DNA of 64,000 bases from Dietzia psychralcaliphila (GCF_003096095.1 NZ_CP015453.1:1364001-1428000); one strand, 5' to 3'. Numbered from the stretch's first letter, positions 38,175 to 49,582 are shown. The notes: a model not told the origin generated them from the sequence alone. Numbers and translations are program-made.

Positions 38175-39974
38175 TCAGGTGTAGAGGTCCTCGATCTGTG
38201 CCGCGAACTTCTGGTGCACCACGTTCCGCTTCACCTTGAGCGAGGCGGTGAGTTCACCGGTCTCCTCGGTGAACTGGTCGGGCAGAACGTGATACTTCTT
38301 GATCGCCTCGGAATGGGAGACGGTCCTGTTGGCCCGGGACAGCGCCTGGTCGAGATGCTCGATCATCGCGGCGTCGCGGAGCAGCTCGTAGAGCGTTCCG
38401 GTCTTGCCGTGGTGGTTCTTCCACCGCTCCAGCGCCTCAGGATCCAGGGTGAGCAGGACCGAGATGAACGGCTTGCCGTCGCCCACGCACACCGCTTCGG
38501 CGACGAGGGGGTCTGCGCGGAGTGCGTCCTCCAACTGGCTCGGGGCGACGTTCTTGCCCCCGGCGGTCACGATGATCTCCTTCTTGCGGCCCGTGATGGT
38601 CAGGTAGCCGTCCTCGTCCAGGGATCCGAGATCGCCCGTCCGGAACCAACCGTCGGAGAAGGCCTCCGCGGTGGCGCGCTCGTTGCGCCAGTAGCCGGCG
38701 GTGACCACCGGGCCGCTCACCTCGACCTCGCCGTCCGGCGCGATACGCACGGCGCATCCGGGGAGAGGCTGACCGACACTCCCGATACGCATCTGGCCGG
38801 GGGTGTTGACCGCGATCGCGGCGCAGGTCTCCGTGAGACCGTAGCCCTCGAAGATGTTGACCCCGATGCCGTCGAAGAAGTGCGTCAGGCGCTCACCCAG
38901 CGGTGCGCCACCGGAGATGGCGATCTCGCAGCGCCCGCCCAGTGCGGCGACGAGCTTGGCGTAGACGAGTTTGGCGAACAGGGCGTGGCGGAGCCGGAGC
39001 AGCGGCCCGACCCGGCCACTGCGGTTGGCCTTCGAATACGCGACCGCCGTGTCGGTGGCCTTGTCGAACATCCATGCCTTGAAGGTGCCGCCGTCCTGGG
39101 CGGTGGCCTGAGCCTTGTTGAAGACCTTCTGGAACACGCGCGGAACGGCCAGGATGTAGTGCGGCCGCATCTCGGAGAACGTGTCCACGAGATTGGTCAG
39201 GTCCGACGAATGGGCGATGCGGACACCGGCATGGAATCCGGCGTACGTGATGGCGCGGGCGAGGACGTGGGCCAGGGGCAGGAACATGACGGTGGTCGCG
39301 TCCTGGCGGAGGTACTGGTTGAACGGGGTCTCGAGGACCGCGAGGGCCTCGGACATGAAGTTGCGGTGGGTGAGCATGCACCCCTTGGGGCGTCCGGTGG
39401 TGCCCGAGGTGTAGATCAACGTCGCGGGGGAGTCGGCGGTCACCCCGGCGCGCCGTTCGTCGAGCACTCCGTCGTCGACGTCGGACGCTCCCGCGGCGAG
39501 AGCGTCCAACGCGGGGGTGTCACCCTCGATCACGAGGACGTCGGGGGCGGAGTCCAGCCCGCTGATCCCCTCACGGGTGGTGGCGGCGTGGGTGTCCTTC
39601 TCGACGATGACGAGCCGAGCGCCCGAGTCCTCCATGATCCACCGGATCTGTTCGGCGGAGGAACTGTCGTAGACGGGGACCGTGACGGCGCCGGCGGCCC
39701 AGATCGCGAAGTCGATCACGTTCCACTCGTACCGCGTCGAGCACAGGAGGGCGACACGGTCGCCGGCCTCTATCCCACGGGCCACCAGACCCCGCCCCAC
39801 GATGCGGACCGCCTCGGCGAACTCCCGGTTGGTGACATCCGTCCACCTGCCGTTCACCGGCCGCTGGAACGCCACGTTGTCCGGCGTCCGCTCCGCGCGG
39901 TCGTAGGCCGCCTGGGCGCAGGACCAGTCGTCAGGGACGGTGAAGGTGGCGGGGGCGGCGACGTATTCGCGCAA
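38175..39974 (-). CDS. Long-chain fatty acid-CoA ligase (FadD15-like)
   Basis: Activates long-chain fatty acids to acyl-CoA with ATP. 599 residues, ANL superfamily. AMP-binding motif TLIYTSGTTGRPKGCMLTH (about 178-196), YGLTETCAAI, the RTGDLGSLDEDGYLTITGRKKEIIVTAGGKNVAP core, and the C-terminal region are all present. The start is TTG at 39974, with AGGAGG at a good distance and no better start in range. Same place as M. tuberculosis Rv2187. It is convergent with pimB' and divergent from the SRPBCC gene. Confidence 0.93.
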   Translation of the reverse strand: MREYVAAPATFTVPDDWSCAQAAYDRAERTPDNVAFQRPVNGRWTDVTNREFAEAVRIVGRGLVARGIEAGDRVALLCSTRYEWNVIDFAIWAAGAVTVPVYDSSSAEQIRWIMEDSGARLVIVEKDTHAATTREGISGLDSAPDVLVIEGDTPALDALAAGASDVDDGVLDERRAGVTADSPATLIYTSGTTGRPKGCMLTHRNFMSEALAVLETPFNQYLRQDATTVMFLPLAHVLARAITYAGFHAGVRIAHSSDLTNLVDTFSEMRPHYILAVPRVFQKVFNKAQATAQDGGTFKAWMFDKATDTAVAYSKANRSGRVGPLLRLRHALFAKLVYAKLVAALGGRCEIAISGGAPLGERLTHFFDGIGVNIFEGYGLTETCAAIAVNTPGQMRIGSVGQPLPGCAVRIAPDGEVEVSGPVVTAGYWRNERATAEAFSDGWFRTGDLGSLDEDGYLTITGRKKEIIVTAGGKNVAPSQLEDALRADPLVAEAVCVGDGKPFISVLLTLDPEALERWKNHHGKTGTLYELLRDAAMIEHLDQALSRANRTVSHSEAIKKYHVLPDQFTEETGELTASLKVKRNVVHQKFAAQIEDLYT

Positions 39975-40118
39975 AGGGTCCTCCTGGAGGAGACAATTGA
40001 TGGTCTAATCGCGGTGACGACACACTATCCCCGGGGCTGGGCGGCAGCCACGTCACCCGTGTGCCCGGGCGCCGGCCGCAGAGCGCATCCCGGCCGGAGA
40101 TATGTGAAGCTGGGGGAT

Positions 40119-40580
40119 ATGAGCGAGGACAACGGCGCATCCGAGGTGTGGCCGACCAGGGACTCCACGGTGATCGACGCGACGGTCGAGGACGTCATGG
40201 CCGTGATCGCCGACTTCGACTCGTATCCGGAATGGTCCACGTCGATCCGGGTCGCGGAGGTACTGTCCGTCGGCGCGGACGGGCGGCCCGACCGGGTCCG
40301 TTTCGCACTGGCGGCCGGCGCGATAGTCGACGACTACATCCTCGACTACTCGTGGTCCGCAGATCACAGGGTCGTCGAGTGGAGGCTGGAGAGTTCGGCG
40401 CTCCAACGCGCGCAGAAGGGTTCATACCGCCTCGAGCCGGTCGAGGGCGGTACGAGGGTCGACTACGAGCTGGAGATCGAACTCGTGGTGCCGGTGATCG
40501 GCCGGTTGCGCAACCGAGCCGAGCGGCGGATCCTCTCCGAGGCGCTGAGCGAGCTCAAGCGCAGGACCGAGTCACGGTGA
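40119..40580 (+). CDS. SRPBCC (polyketide cyclase/START-like) protein
   Basis: 153-residue lipid-binding-fold protein of the TB16.3 (Rv2185c) type. It has the helix-grip fold pattern: STVIDATVEDVMAVIADFDSYPEW at the N-terminus, GSYRLEPVEGGTRVDYELEIEL in the sheet, and a long C-terminal helix ending RRILSEALSELKRR. Binding of a lipid or other hydrophobic ligand is likely, identity unknown. ATG at 40119, closely preceded by GGGGGA. Its stop overlaps the start of the next gene (GTGA). Confidence 0.85.
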   Translation: MSEDNGASEVWPTRDSTVIDATVEDVMAVIADFDSYPEWSTSIRVAEVLSVGADGRPDRVRFALAAGAIVDDYILDYSWSADHRVVEWRLESSALQRAQKGSYRLEPVEGGTRVDYELEIELVVPVIGRLRNRAERRILSEALSELKRRTESR

Positions 40581-41464
40581 CCGGAGCCAGGGTCGCGATC
40601 GTCCTCGGGGGAGACCCCACGGCCAGGTCGCGGGCGACCGCGGAGCTCCTGCGGGACGCCGGTGGAACCGCCCTCGTCCTGACCGGGGACCCCGGTGCGG
40701 TGGATCCACGACTGGATACGACAGACGACGGTCCCGTGGAGGTCCGGGCCGACGACGCCACCGCGAGACTCGAGGCGTACAGGTCCGGGGCGGTCGATCC
40801 CCACGACGAGGTGCTCGCTGCGCTCGCCACCGGTAGCGACGCTCCGCTCGCCTCGGTCCTGGGATGGGAGTACGCCCGTAGGGCGGCCGCCGCCGGAGTG
40901 TGGGACGCGGTGGTGGTGGAACTCGACGGCGACCTCGCGGCAGTCCGGAGGATCGCCGCGGCGGGGGAACTGGCCGCGTTCGTCGAGTCGCTCTGGCCCG
41001 CCCACGTACGGTTCGCGTCGATGGCGGCCGGTGACCGCGCCGACACCCGGATACGCGAGGCGCATCGACTCTCGCTGCTCGCCGCGGAGGTCTCGGAGTT
41101 CCTCGCGGGCCCGGTTGAGGTGCTGGTGGTCGGGAGCGCGCCTGGCCGGACCGCCGCTCTGGCGGCTCTCGCCCGCGGTGCGGTGACTCCTGCTGTCGCC
41201 CCGGACGGACGTGGCGGCTACCGGGTCGAGTACCCGGTGCCGGGCCCGTCGACGACTCCGCCCTCGGTCGACGGTGACGGGCTCCGGTGGGAACACGACG
41301 GATTCCGGACCGTGCTCCCGCTCCCCGCGATGATGTCCCGGTGCACATTCGTCGCCTCGCACTTCGACCCTGAGGCGGGCACCCTGATCGCGGACTTCGT
41401 CCCCGATCCGGACCTCTGGCCACCGAACCTCGTCCCGTCCGGATCCGCGAACCGATCCGGGTAG
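40577..41464 (+). CDS. ArsA-like ATPase homologue lacking the P-loop
   Basis: 295 residues in the place of the mycobacterial anion-transporter ATPase-like protein Rv2184c (379 residues). The N-terminus VAIVLGGDPTARSRATAELL occupies the position of the ArsA GKGGVGKTT loop but has no GKT/GKS, so nucleotide hydrolysis by the usual route is unlikely. The C-terminal part (EHDGFRTVLPLPAMMSRCTF and TLIADFVP) resembles the small beta domain of these proteins. GTG start overlaps the SRPBCC stop, so the two are made together. Function unknown. Confidence 0.6.
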   Translation: MTGARVAIVLGGDPTARSRATAELLRDAGGTALVLTGDPGAVDPRLDTTDDGPVEVRADDATARLEAYRSGAVDPHDEVLAALATGSDAPLASVLGWEYARRAAAAGVWDAVVVELDGDLAAVRRIAAAGELAAFVESLWPAHVRFASMAAGDRADTRIREAHRLSLLAAEVSEFLAGPVEVLVVGSAPGRTAALAALARGAVTPAVAPDGRGGYRVEYPVPGPSTTPPSVDGDGLRWEHDGFRTVLPLPAMMSRCTFVASHFDPEAGTLIADFVPDPDLWPPNLVPSGSANRSG

Positions 41465-41501
41465 TATCCGCTCCGTCAACTCTCCAACGACTCGAGGACC
41501 G

Positions 41502-42248
41502 GTGACCACGTTGCTGTACTGGGTGTTCAAGTACGTGCTGATCGGACCCTTTCTGAGGCTGACCAGTCGGACGGTCCTCACCGGGCGGGAGAATTTCCCC
41601 AAGAGTGGTGCGGTGCTCCTGGCGGGTAACCACGAATCCGTGGCCGATTGGCTGTTCACCCCGCTCGTGCTTCGTCGCAAGATCAACTTCCTCGCCAAGA
41701 GTGACTACTTCACCGGTACCGGGATCCGCGGCATGCTCAGCAGGTGGTTCTTCGAGGGGGCCGGGGCGTACCCGATCGACCGCACCGATGCGGACGCCGC
41801 GCACGCCGCTCTGAACGCGGGATTGGAGGTGCTCTCGACAGGGCAGGTCCTGGGCATCTACCCGGAGGGCACCCGCTCCCCGGACGGTCGTTTGTACCGC
41901 GGCAAGACCGGTCCCGCCCGGCTCGCGCTGCGGGCCGGGGTCCCGATCATCCCGGTGGGGGTGACCGGAACGGTCGAGTACGTCCGCAAGATCAACCGGC
42001 CCCACCGTCGGACCCGGGTCCGGGTGATGATCGGCGAACCACTCGACCTGACCCCGTGGGCCGGGCGGGAGGGCGACCGTGTCGCCGAGCGGGAGATCAC
42101 CGATGAGCTCATGCGGCGTATCCAGGCGCTCACGGGCCAAGACTATGTCCACGACACCTACGGCGCGGACATGAAGAAGCGCTACGAGACGGTGCGGAAG
42201 TCGGGACGGAACCTCCTCGACCAGCCCGTAGAGGGCGGCGCTGACTAG
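41502..42248 (+). CDS. 1-acylglycerol-3-phosphate acyltransferase-like protein
   Basis: PlsC-family acyltransferase of 248 residues (Rv2182c type), membrane-associated, transferring acyl groups to a lysophospholipid or related acceptor. Catalytic NHESVADW (H-x4-D) near residue 44, FFEGAGAYPIDR, YPEGTRSPDG and VPIIPVGVTG are all intact. A hydrophobic N-terminus (LLYWVFKYVLIGPFLRL) anchors it. GTG start at 41502 after CGAGGA. The next gene starts one base after its stop. Confidence 0.9.
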   Translation: MTTLLYWVFKYVLIGPFLRLTSRTVLTGRENFPKSGAVLLAGNHESVADWLFTPLVLRRKINFLAKSDYFTGTGIRGMLSRWFFEGAGAYPIDRTDADAAHAALNAGLEVLSTGQVLGIYPEGTRSPDGRLYRGKTGPARLALRAGVPIIPVGVTGTVEYVRKINRPHRRTRVRVMIGEPLDLTPWAGREGDRVAEREITDELMRRIQALTGQDYVHDTYGADMKKRYETVRKSGRNLLDQPVEGGAD

Positions 42249-42249
42249 G

Positions 42250-44186
<1,937 letters not shown>

Positions 44187-44189
<3 letters not shown>

Positions 44190-44224
44190 GCCGGGTTCGG
44201 GCCGCTGAGCCGGGTTCGGGCCGC
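44187..44224. repeat. 19-bp tandem duplication on the aroG stop codon
   Basis: TGAGCCGGGTTCGGGCCGC occurs at 44187-44205 and 44206-44224 with no mismatch. The first TGA is the aroG stop. Confidence 0.95.
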
Positions 44225-44276
44225 GCTGCCGCTCCGGCCCTCGCTGGTGGTGCGCCCGGAAGTCTCTCGGGCAGCC

Positions 44277-46454
44277 TCAGCCCAGCGCGTCTATCTCGAC
44301 CCCGCTGCCCCGGGCCACGACTCGTCCGGGCAGGGGGTTCTGGCCGTAGACGATCCCGCTCTCCGATCCCGTGTCGATGGTCGGGTTGAGTCCCGCGTCG
44401 CGGAGGGTCTCCTGGGCGTTCGATGCCCTGGCCCCCAGGACGACGGGAACGGTCACCGCATTCGACGGGACGATCCGCAGCACCGCGTTGGCCGGGTCGA
44501 GTCGCCGACCGGCGGGCGGGTCGGTGCGGACCACCCGACCGTCGGAGATCTGGCGATCGGTGACGGGTGCCTCTCGGACGATCGTGAACCCGGCCCTGCT
44601 CAGGACATCCGTGGCCTCGTCCACCGGCACGTCCCTGATGTCGGGGACGGTGAGTGCGTTGGAGACCAGTAGCGTCACGCCGTCACCGCGGGCGACGTCC
44701 GAACCGGGATCGGGGTCGGTGCCTACGGCGAGTCCTCCGTCGACCTCGCCGTCGTAGACCCGTCTGACCTCCGACACGGTGAGGCCGGATCCCTCCAGCG
44801 CGGCCCGTGCCTGGTCCTCCTCCAATCCGACGACATCGGGCACCATCACCGGTGCGGGCCCCGAACTCGTCACCATCGACACCCGGGTGCCCACGTCGAC
44901 AGTCGTGCCGGGCCGTGGTTCCAGGGCGACGACCTGGCCGACCGGGACCGAGTCCGAGTGTTCCGCCCCACCACGGACGGGTTCGAGGGAGTTCTCCCGG
45001 AGGAGTGCGGAGACGGTGTCGACGTCGCGTCCGGCACCCACCTCGGGCACGATCGGGCGGCCCGCGGAGACCAGGACCGCGACCGTCTCCCCCCGGGGCA
45101 CCCGGGCGCCGGCCTCCGGATCCGTCCCGACCAGACCCGAACGCGGAACGTCGTTGCTGAACGTGTCGCGGGTGGAGGCGGCCAACCCGACCGCGTTCAC
45201 GGCGTCGGTCGCCTGTCCCACCGACATGCCCTGCACGGCGGGGACGGTGACGAAGCGGCCGGACCCGAGCCACCAGCCGGCGACGGCCAGTGCCACGGCG
45301 ACCGCCAGCACGACCACCAGCCACAGCAGACCGAGTTTGCGGCGGGGACGGACCGGAGCTCGGTCGGAGACCGGTTCGACCTCTCCTCTGGAGTAGGGGT
45401 CTGCGGCGGGTGGTGGGGCCGGGTCGAGTCCCACCCGGGTGTGCATCCGGGTGGGCACGGGCCCGTCACCGTGGTTCAACGCCTCACCGCTCTCGCGGTC
45501 CGCGGCGTCGAACTCCGACTCGCCGCCGGGTGCCGATCGAGCCGCGGCGGCGCGCGCCCTGGACCACGACGACTGGTGTGGCGCCGGGACGACATAGGTG
45601 GGGAACCGGCCGATCTCGGCCGCCCGGTCAAGGTCGTCGAGCATCTCCCCGGCGCCGGAGTAGCGGTCCTCGCGGCTTCGGCGGGTTGCCCGGAGGATCA
45701 GGTGGTCGAGGTCCTCTGCCACGGAATCCGATTGGTCGGACGGGGCCGGGACGTCGGTGTCCAGGCGCCGATAGGCCACGGCGATCGAGTTGTCCCCGTT
45801 GAACGGGGGCTCCCCGGTGAGCATCTCGTAGGCGAGCACACCAAGGGAGTACAGGTCGGAGCGGCCGTCGGTGTCGGTACCGGATATCTGTTCGGGGGAC
45901 AGGTAGGCGGCGGTGCCCATCACCACGCTCCGCGAGGTCGCCCTCGACTCGGCCACCGCACGGACGAGGCCGAAGTCGGCGAGTTTGACCGCCCCGTTGG
46001 TGGAGATGAGAACGTTCTCGGGCTTGATGTCGCGATGGACCAACCCGGCGTCGTGGGCCTCGCGAAGTGCGCCCAGAAGTGGGCGGAGCACCGCGGCGGC
46101 GGCGTACGGCGGCATGGGACCGCGCTCGTCCAGCAACTCCCGCAGTGTGCCGCCCGGGACCAGTTCCATCACCAGGAAAGCCGTGTCCCCCTCGACCCCC
46201 TGGTCGAAGACCTGGACGATGCCCGGGTCCGAGAGCCGCGCGACCGAGCGCGCCTCGAGGGTGAACCGGTCGACGAAGGCGCGATCGCCGGCGAGGGCGG
46301 GGTCCAACAGTTTGACGGCGACATGGCGGTCCAACCGCTCGTCGGTGGCCAGGTGGACGATCGACATCCCGCCGCGGGCGATCACGGCGTCGAGCCGGTA
46401 GCGCCCGTCGAGCAGGGCGCCCGGCCCTGGTAGCTGCCCGTCGTGAGTGGTCAT
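44277..46454 (-). CDS. pknL: Ser/Thr protein kinase PknL with five PASTA domains
   Basis: 725-residue receptor kinase. Kinase domain at about 10-290: GGMSIVHLA loop, VAVKLLD lysine, HRDIKPENVL catalytic loop, ADFGLVR, and GTAAYLSPEQ in the activation segment. A polar juxtamembrane region, one helix (LGLLWLVVVLAVAVALAVAGWWLG, about 388-411), and then five extracellular PASTA units of about 65 residues each follow. M. tuberculosis PknL lacks PASTA units, whereas corynebacterial PknL has them. PASTA units usually sense peptidoglycan. ATG 46454; CAGAAT lies 7 nt upstream (imperfect leaderless layout). Divergent from its presumed substrate gene. Confidence 0.94.
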   Translation of the reverse strand: MTTHDGQLPGPGALLDGRYRLDAVIARGGMSIVHLATDERLDRHVAVKLLDPALAGDRAFVDRFTLEARSVARLSDPGIVQVFDQGVEGDTAFLVMELVPGGTLRELLDERGPMPPYAAAAVLRPLLGALREAHDAGLVHRDIKPENVLISTNGAVKLADFGLVRAVAESRATSRSVVMGTAAYLSPEQISGTDTDGRSDLYSLGVLAYEMLTGEPPFNGDNSIAVAYRRLDTDVPAPSDQSDSVAEDLDHLILRATRRSREDRYSGAGEMLDDLDRAAEIGRFPTYVVPAPHQSSWSRARAAAARSAPGGESEFDAADRESGEALNHGDGPVPTRMHTRVGLDPAPPPAADPYSRGEVEPVSDRAPVRPRRKLGLLWLVVVLAVAVALAVAGWWLGSGRFVTVPAVQGMSVGQATDAVNAVGLAASTRDTFSNDVPRSGLVGTDPEAGARVPRGETVAVLVSAGRPIVPEVGAGRDVDTVSALLRENSLEPVRGGAEHSDSVPVGQVVALEPRPGTTVDVGTRVSMVTSSGPAPVMVPDVVGLEEDQARAALEGSGLTVSEVRRVYDGEVDGGLAVGTDPDPGSDVARGDGVTLLVSNALTVPDIRDVPVDEATDVLSRAGFTIVREAPVTDRQISDGRVVRTDPPAGRRLDPANAVLRIVPSNAVTVPVVLGARASNAQETLRDAGLNPTIDTGSESGIVYGQNPLPGRVVARGSGVEIDALG

Positions 46455-46542
46455 GGAGTCCATTCTGCCCGTCGGCGTCCCGATCTCGGTACGCAACCAG
46501 GCGGCGCGCCCCGCGGTGGTGACCGCCGAGCCGCGCTGGGAC

Positions 46543-46548
46543 TAACGT
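46543..46548 (+). promoter_or_regulatory. -10 hexamer TAACGT, leaderless layout
   Basis: It ends 7 nt before the GTG at 46556. Confidence 0.6.
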
Positions 46549-46555
46549 GGTGGCC

Positions 46556-46924
46556 GTGAGTACCGTTCCGCACTGTGATGACGTCCTGCCCGGGGACGTC
46601 GAGACGATCAACCTGCCCGAGGTGTCCCGGCGACTGGGCATCCCGGTGACCCGTGTGCACGACCTCCTCCGCGAGGGGGGGCTGATCGCCGTCCGACGAG
46701 CCGGCGTGGTGGTGGTCCCCGCGGTCTTCCTGGACGACGACGACGAGGTGGCACGATTCCTGCCCGGACTCGTCTCGGTGCTCCGGGACGGCGGTTACGG
46801 GGACGAGGAGATCCTGCGGTGGCTCTTCGCGGAGGACGACAGTCTTCCGGGTCGTCCCGCGGACGCCCTACACGGTCACCGTGCCCGTGAGGTCATCCGG
46901 CGCGCTCAGGCGATGGCGTTCTGA
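46556..46924 (+). CDS. Rv2175c-type winged-helix DNA-binding protein
   Basis: 122-residue protein with a winged helix-turn-helix core (LPEVSRRLGIPVTRVHDLLREGGLIAVRRAGVVVVPAVFL, about 20-60) and a helical C-terminus. The M. tuberculosis homologue is a DNA-binding substrate of PknL; the divergent pknL here supports the same pairing. GTG 46556 was chosen from TAACGT 7 nt upstream. A GTG 9 nt earlier in frame is the alternative. Its 3' end overlaps mptA, convergent, by 32 bp. Confidence 0.88.
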   Translation: MSTVPHCDDVLPGDVETINLPEVSRRLGIPVTRVHDLLREGGLIAVRRAGVVVVPAVFLDDDDEVARFLPGLVSVLRDGGYGDEEILRWLFAEDDSLPGRPADALHGHRAREVIRRAQAMAF

Positions 46925-48506
46925 CCCCGCCGGTGGCCCGCCGCCACCACCACGCGACGCCAAGGGATCCGAGCACGGCGATCCCGGCGAGCACAGGACT
47001 GTAGAGGCTGGTCGAGCCGTTCGGTCCGATCGCCATGACCAGGAACACCGATACCGCCACCGCGGCCGTGGTAGATCGTGGCCCGGGGCGCGCCAGCACC
47101 CAGAACGCGGCCACCCACACGTAGTACCAGGGCCAGGCGAGCGAGTTGAGCACGACGAAGGCCAGCAGCGCCAGCATGATGCCGCGGACCGCGGTCAGTC
47201 GGTCCCTGCGATGGAACCACCACACGGTCACCAGGACCACCGCGAGCACCACCCGTCCGACCTGCCGGGACACCGCGAGGATGTCCTCGAACCCGGGGGA
47301 GTCGGTGACCGCGTGGACCAGATGCGCCGCCGCCGTGGGGGCGCTGAGGTAGTTGACCACGCGGTCGGACACGGCGATCGCGTTGAACCACCCCAACCCG
47401 GTACCGGAGGCGAGTGTGACCAGCCCGAGGACGGCCGCCGCGACCGCGACGGCCAGCGCCGTGTCCGCGAGCGCCCGGACGACCGGTCTGGTGACCGCCG
47501 GGTCCTCGCGGCGGCGCGATAGTGCGATCCACAACAGGAACGGGGCCACGATCACGGCGGTGGCCTTGAACGCCACGGCGATCCCGATCGCGGCGCCCGC
47601 CCATGCCCTACGCCCGTCGAGCGTGAGCACGACCGCCCCGAGGCAGGCGACGAGCGGGAAGATCTCGTTGTGCAGCCCGCCTGCCAGATGGATCACCGAC
47701 AGCGGTGACGCGCACGCCAGCCAGACGGCCGCCCCGGCGTCGACCCCGGTCCGGCGGGCGGCCATCACCAGCAGAGCGGCCAGGGCGGCCAGTGCGGCGA
47801 ACACCGCCAGGCGCAGGATGACGATCCCCACCGCCGGGTGTCCACCGGACACGACTACGACGATCCTCATGAGGAGCAGGTGGAGCGGGCCGTACGGCGT
47901 CGCGGTCGACTGCCAGTCCGGGCTCACCTCATCAGTGAAGGGGCCCGGGTTGGCTTCCGGGCCGAACTCGTAGGGATCGACGCCGGCCGCGGTCATCGCC
48001 CCCTGGGCGAGATACGACCAGGCGTCGCGGCTGAACAGAGGGACGGCGGGCAGCAACGGAAGTGACCACAGGGCGGTGGCCCAGACGGCGTCCCGCGTGG
48101 GGAGTCGACCCGAGAACGCCCGCGGTCCCAGCGCCAGCCAAGCGGTGAACAGCAGCGCGACCCCGATCCAGCACAGCGCCAGAGCAAGCACCTCTCCGTG
48201 GCCGAAGGTGAAGCCGAGCAGTCCCACGGCGACGGCGGGTCCGCCGTCCACCGGCAGGGAACCGGCGCCGAAGCCACCCAGGGTGAGCAATACGGATCCG
48301 AGGATGCCGCGGTACAGGGCAGGTCCGGAGGGGCCGGCCAGGGAATGGCGGGCGGAGGAGGCCAGGGCGAGGGGCGCCGTGAGGATGCTCGACGACGACC
48401 GGGCTGACGACGGAGCCGACGAAGCAGCCGATGACGACGGCGCCGGAGACGGAGTCGACGACGGGGCTGACACGGTCTCCGGAGCCGGGTCCGGGTCCAT
48501 CGTCAC
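46893..48506 (-). CDS. mptA: Alpha-(1->6)-mannopyranosyltransferase MptA
   Basis: Polyprenyl-phosphomannose-dependent GT-C enzyme that extends the mannan core of lipomannan/lipoarabinomannan outside the membrane. 537 residues from a GTG that overlaps the idsA stop (GTGA); ATG two codons later is the alternative. A Ser/Ala/Pro-rich N-terminus precedes about 12 hydrophobic spans. The first periplasmic loop has the acidic SRDAWSYLAQGAMTAAGVDPYEFGP typical of the family. The upstream idsA product can feed the polyprenyl phosphate carrier pathway, giving the pair a common theme. Confidence 0.9.
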   Translation of the reverse strand: MTMDPDPAPETVSAPSSTPSPAPSSSAASSAPSSARSSSSILTAPLALASSARHSLAGPSGPALYRGILGSVLLTLGGFGAGSLPVDGGPAVAVGLLGFTFGHGEVLALALCWIGVALLFTAWLALGPRAFSGRLPTRDAVWATALWSLPLLPAVPLFSRDAWSYLAQGAMTAAGVDPYEFGPEANPGPFTDEVSPDWQSTATPYGPLHLLLMRIVVVVSGGHPAVGIVILRLAVFAALAALAALLVMAARRTGVDAGAAVWLACASPLSVIHLAGGLHNEIFPLVACLGAVVLTLDGRRAWAGAAIGIAVAFKATAVIVAPFLLWIALSRRREDPAVTRPVVRALADTALAVAVAAAVLGLVTLASGTGLGWFNAIAVSDRVVNYLSAPTAAAHLVHAVTDSPGFEDILAVSRQVGRVVLAVVLVTVWWFHRRDRLTAVRGIMLALLAFVVLNSLAWPWYYVWVAAFWVLARPGPRSTTAAVAVSVFLVMAIGPNGSTSLYSPVLAGIAVLGSLGVAWWWRRATGGVRTPSPERAG

Positions 48507-49582
48507 GCCCGACGACGGGTGGCGGCCTCGGCCAGGTCGCGGAGGGTGTCCCGGCCGTGCTCGCTCACCGCGTCGGAACCGATCGCGTCGAGAGCCCGGA
48601 CGGTGAGGGTGTCGATCTCCGCCTCGACGGAGGCGACGGCCCCCGAGTCCACGAGAATCCGGCGGGCCCGCTCGAGCTCTGCGGGGTCGAGATCGGTGCC
48701 CAGGACGGAGAGGAGGAAGTCCGCGTCCCCGTTCGGTGCCAGGGCCGTTCCCCGGGCCAACAGGAGGGTGCGCTTGCCCTCGCGGAGGTCGTCTCCGGAC
48801 GGTTTGCCGGTGACCTCGGGGTCGCCGAACACACCGAGCATGTCGTCGCGGAGTTGGAAGGCCTGTCCGACGCCCACACCGAACTCCCGCAGCGCAGCGA
48901 CGGTGTCGGCGCCGGCTCCGGCGAGCTCGGCACCGATGTGAAGAGGTCGTTCGACGGTGTACGCCGCGGTCTTGAAGCGGTTGACCCGGGTGGGGGTCAG
49001 CTCGTCCGTCGCGCCCGAGGACTCCGCGAGGATGTCGAGCATCTGGCCGGAGAGCACCTCTGTCTTCATGGCGTACCAGGGGGCGAGCGCACGGCTGAGC
49101 GCGGCGGGATCGGCTCCCGAGGTCACGAACATCTCGTCCGCCCAGGTCAGGGCAAGGTCGCCGACCAGGATCGCCTGCGAGACGCCGTACCGGGCGGGGT
49201 CCCCGACCCACCCCTGTTCTCGATGGGCCGCCTCGATCGAACGGTGGACGGTCGGGCTACCGCGTCGGGTGTCGGAGGCATCGACGATGTCGTCGTGGAT
49301 CAGGGCACACGCCTGGATCAGCTCAAGTGCCGCGCAGGCGGTGACGATCTCATCCGGGACGAGAGTGCCTGCCGGGCTGGCCGCCGACCAACCGGCCAGG
49401 CCGAAACGGGGCCGCATCCGTTTGCCACCGCTCAGGACGAAATCGGCGAGCCGGCCCGCCAGAGCATCGACACGATCGTCGACCCCGGACACGACCCGGC
49501 GCCGTCCGTCGAGATGGCGGCGGAGGGCGCCGAGCACCCGCTCTCCGTCGTCTGGACGAGTCGCCGTGACCACGGTCACCAT
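48503..49582 (-). CDS. idsA: Polyprenyl diphosphate synthase (geranylgeranyl-type)
   Basis: Chain-elongating trans-prenyltransferase of 359 residues (Rv2173 type). First aspartate motif HDDIVDASDTRRG (DDxxD), second motif FQLRDDMLGVFGD, plus GKRMRPRF and KTEVLSGQMLD. The product length (C15-C20) cannot be fixed from motifs alone. ATG start preceded by GGAAGGG; a TAGGAT hexamer (49623-49628 on the minus strand) may be its promoter. Divergent from the metF-type gene; its stop overlaps the mptA start. Confidence 0.92.
   Translation of the reverse strand: MVTVVTATRPDDGERVLGALRRHLDGRRRVVSGVDDRVDALAGRLADFVLSGGKRMRPRFGLAGWSAASPAGTLVPDEIVTACAALELIQACALIHDDIVDASDTRRGSPTVHRSIEAAHREQGWVGDPARYGVSQAILVGDLALTWADEMFVTSGADPAALSRALAPWYAMKTEVLSGQMLDILAESSGATDELTPTRVNRFKTAAYTVERPLHIGAELAGAGADTVAALREFGVGVGQAFQLRDDMLGVFGDPEVTGKPSGDDLREGKRTLLLARGTALAPNGDADFLLSVLGTDLDPAELERARRILVDSGAVASVEAEIDTLTVRALDAIGSDAVSEHGRDTLRDLAEAATRRRA

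Noticed and set aside
38214-40118. Very long open frame antisense to fadD15
   Set aside because: It mirrors the GC-rich third positions of fadD15, its sequence matches no known family, and the fadD15 motifs on the other strand are complete. Only the SRPBCC part at its end is real.
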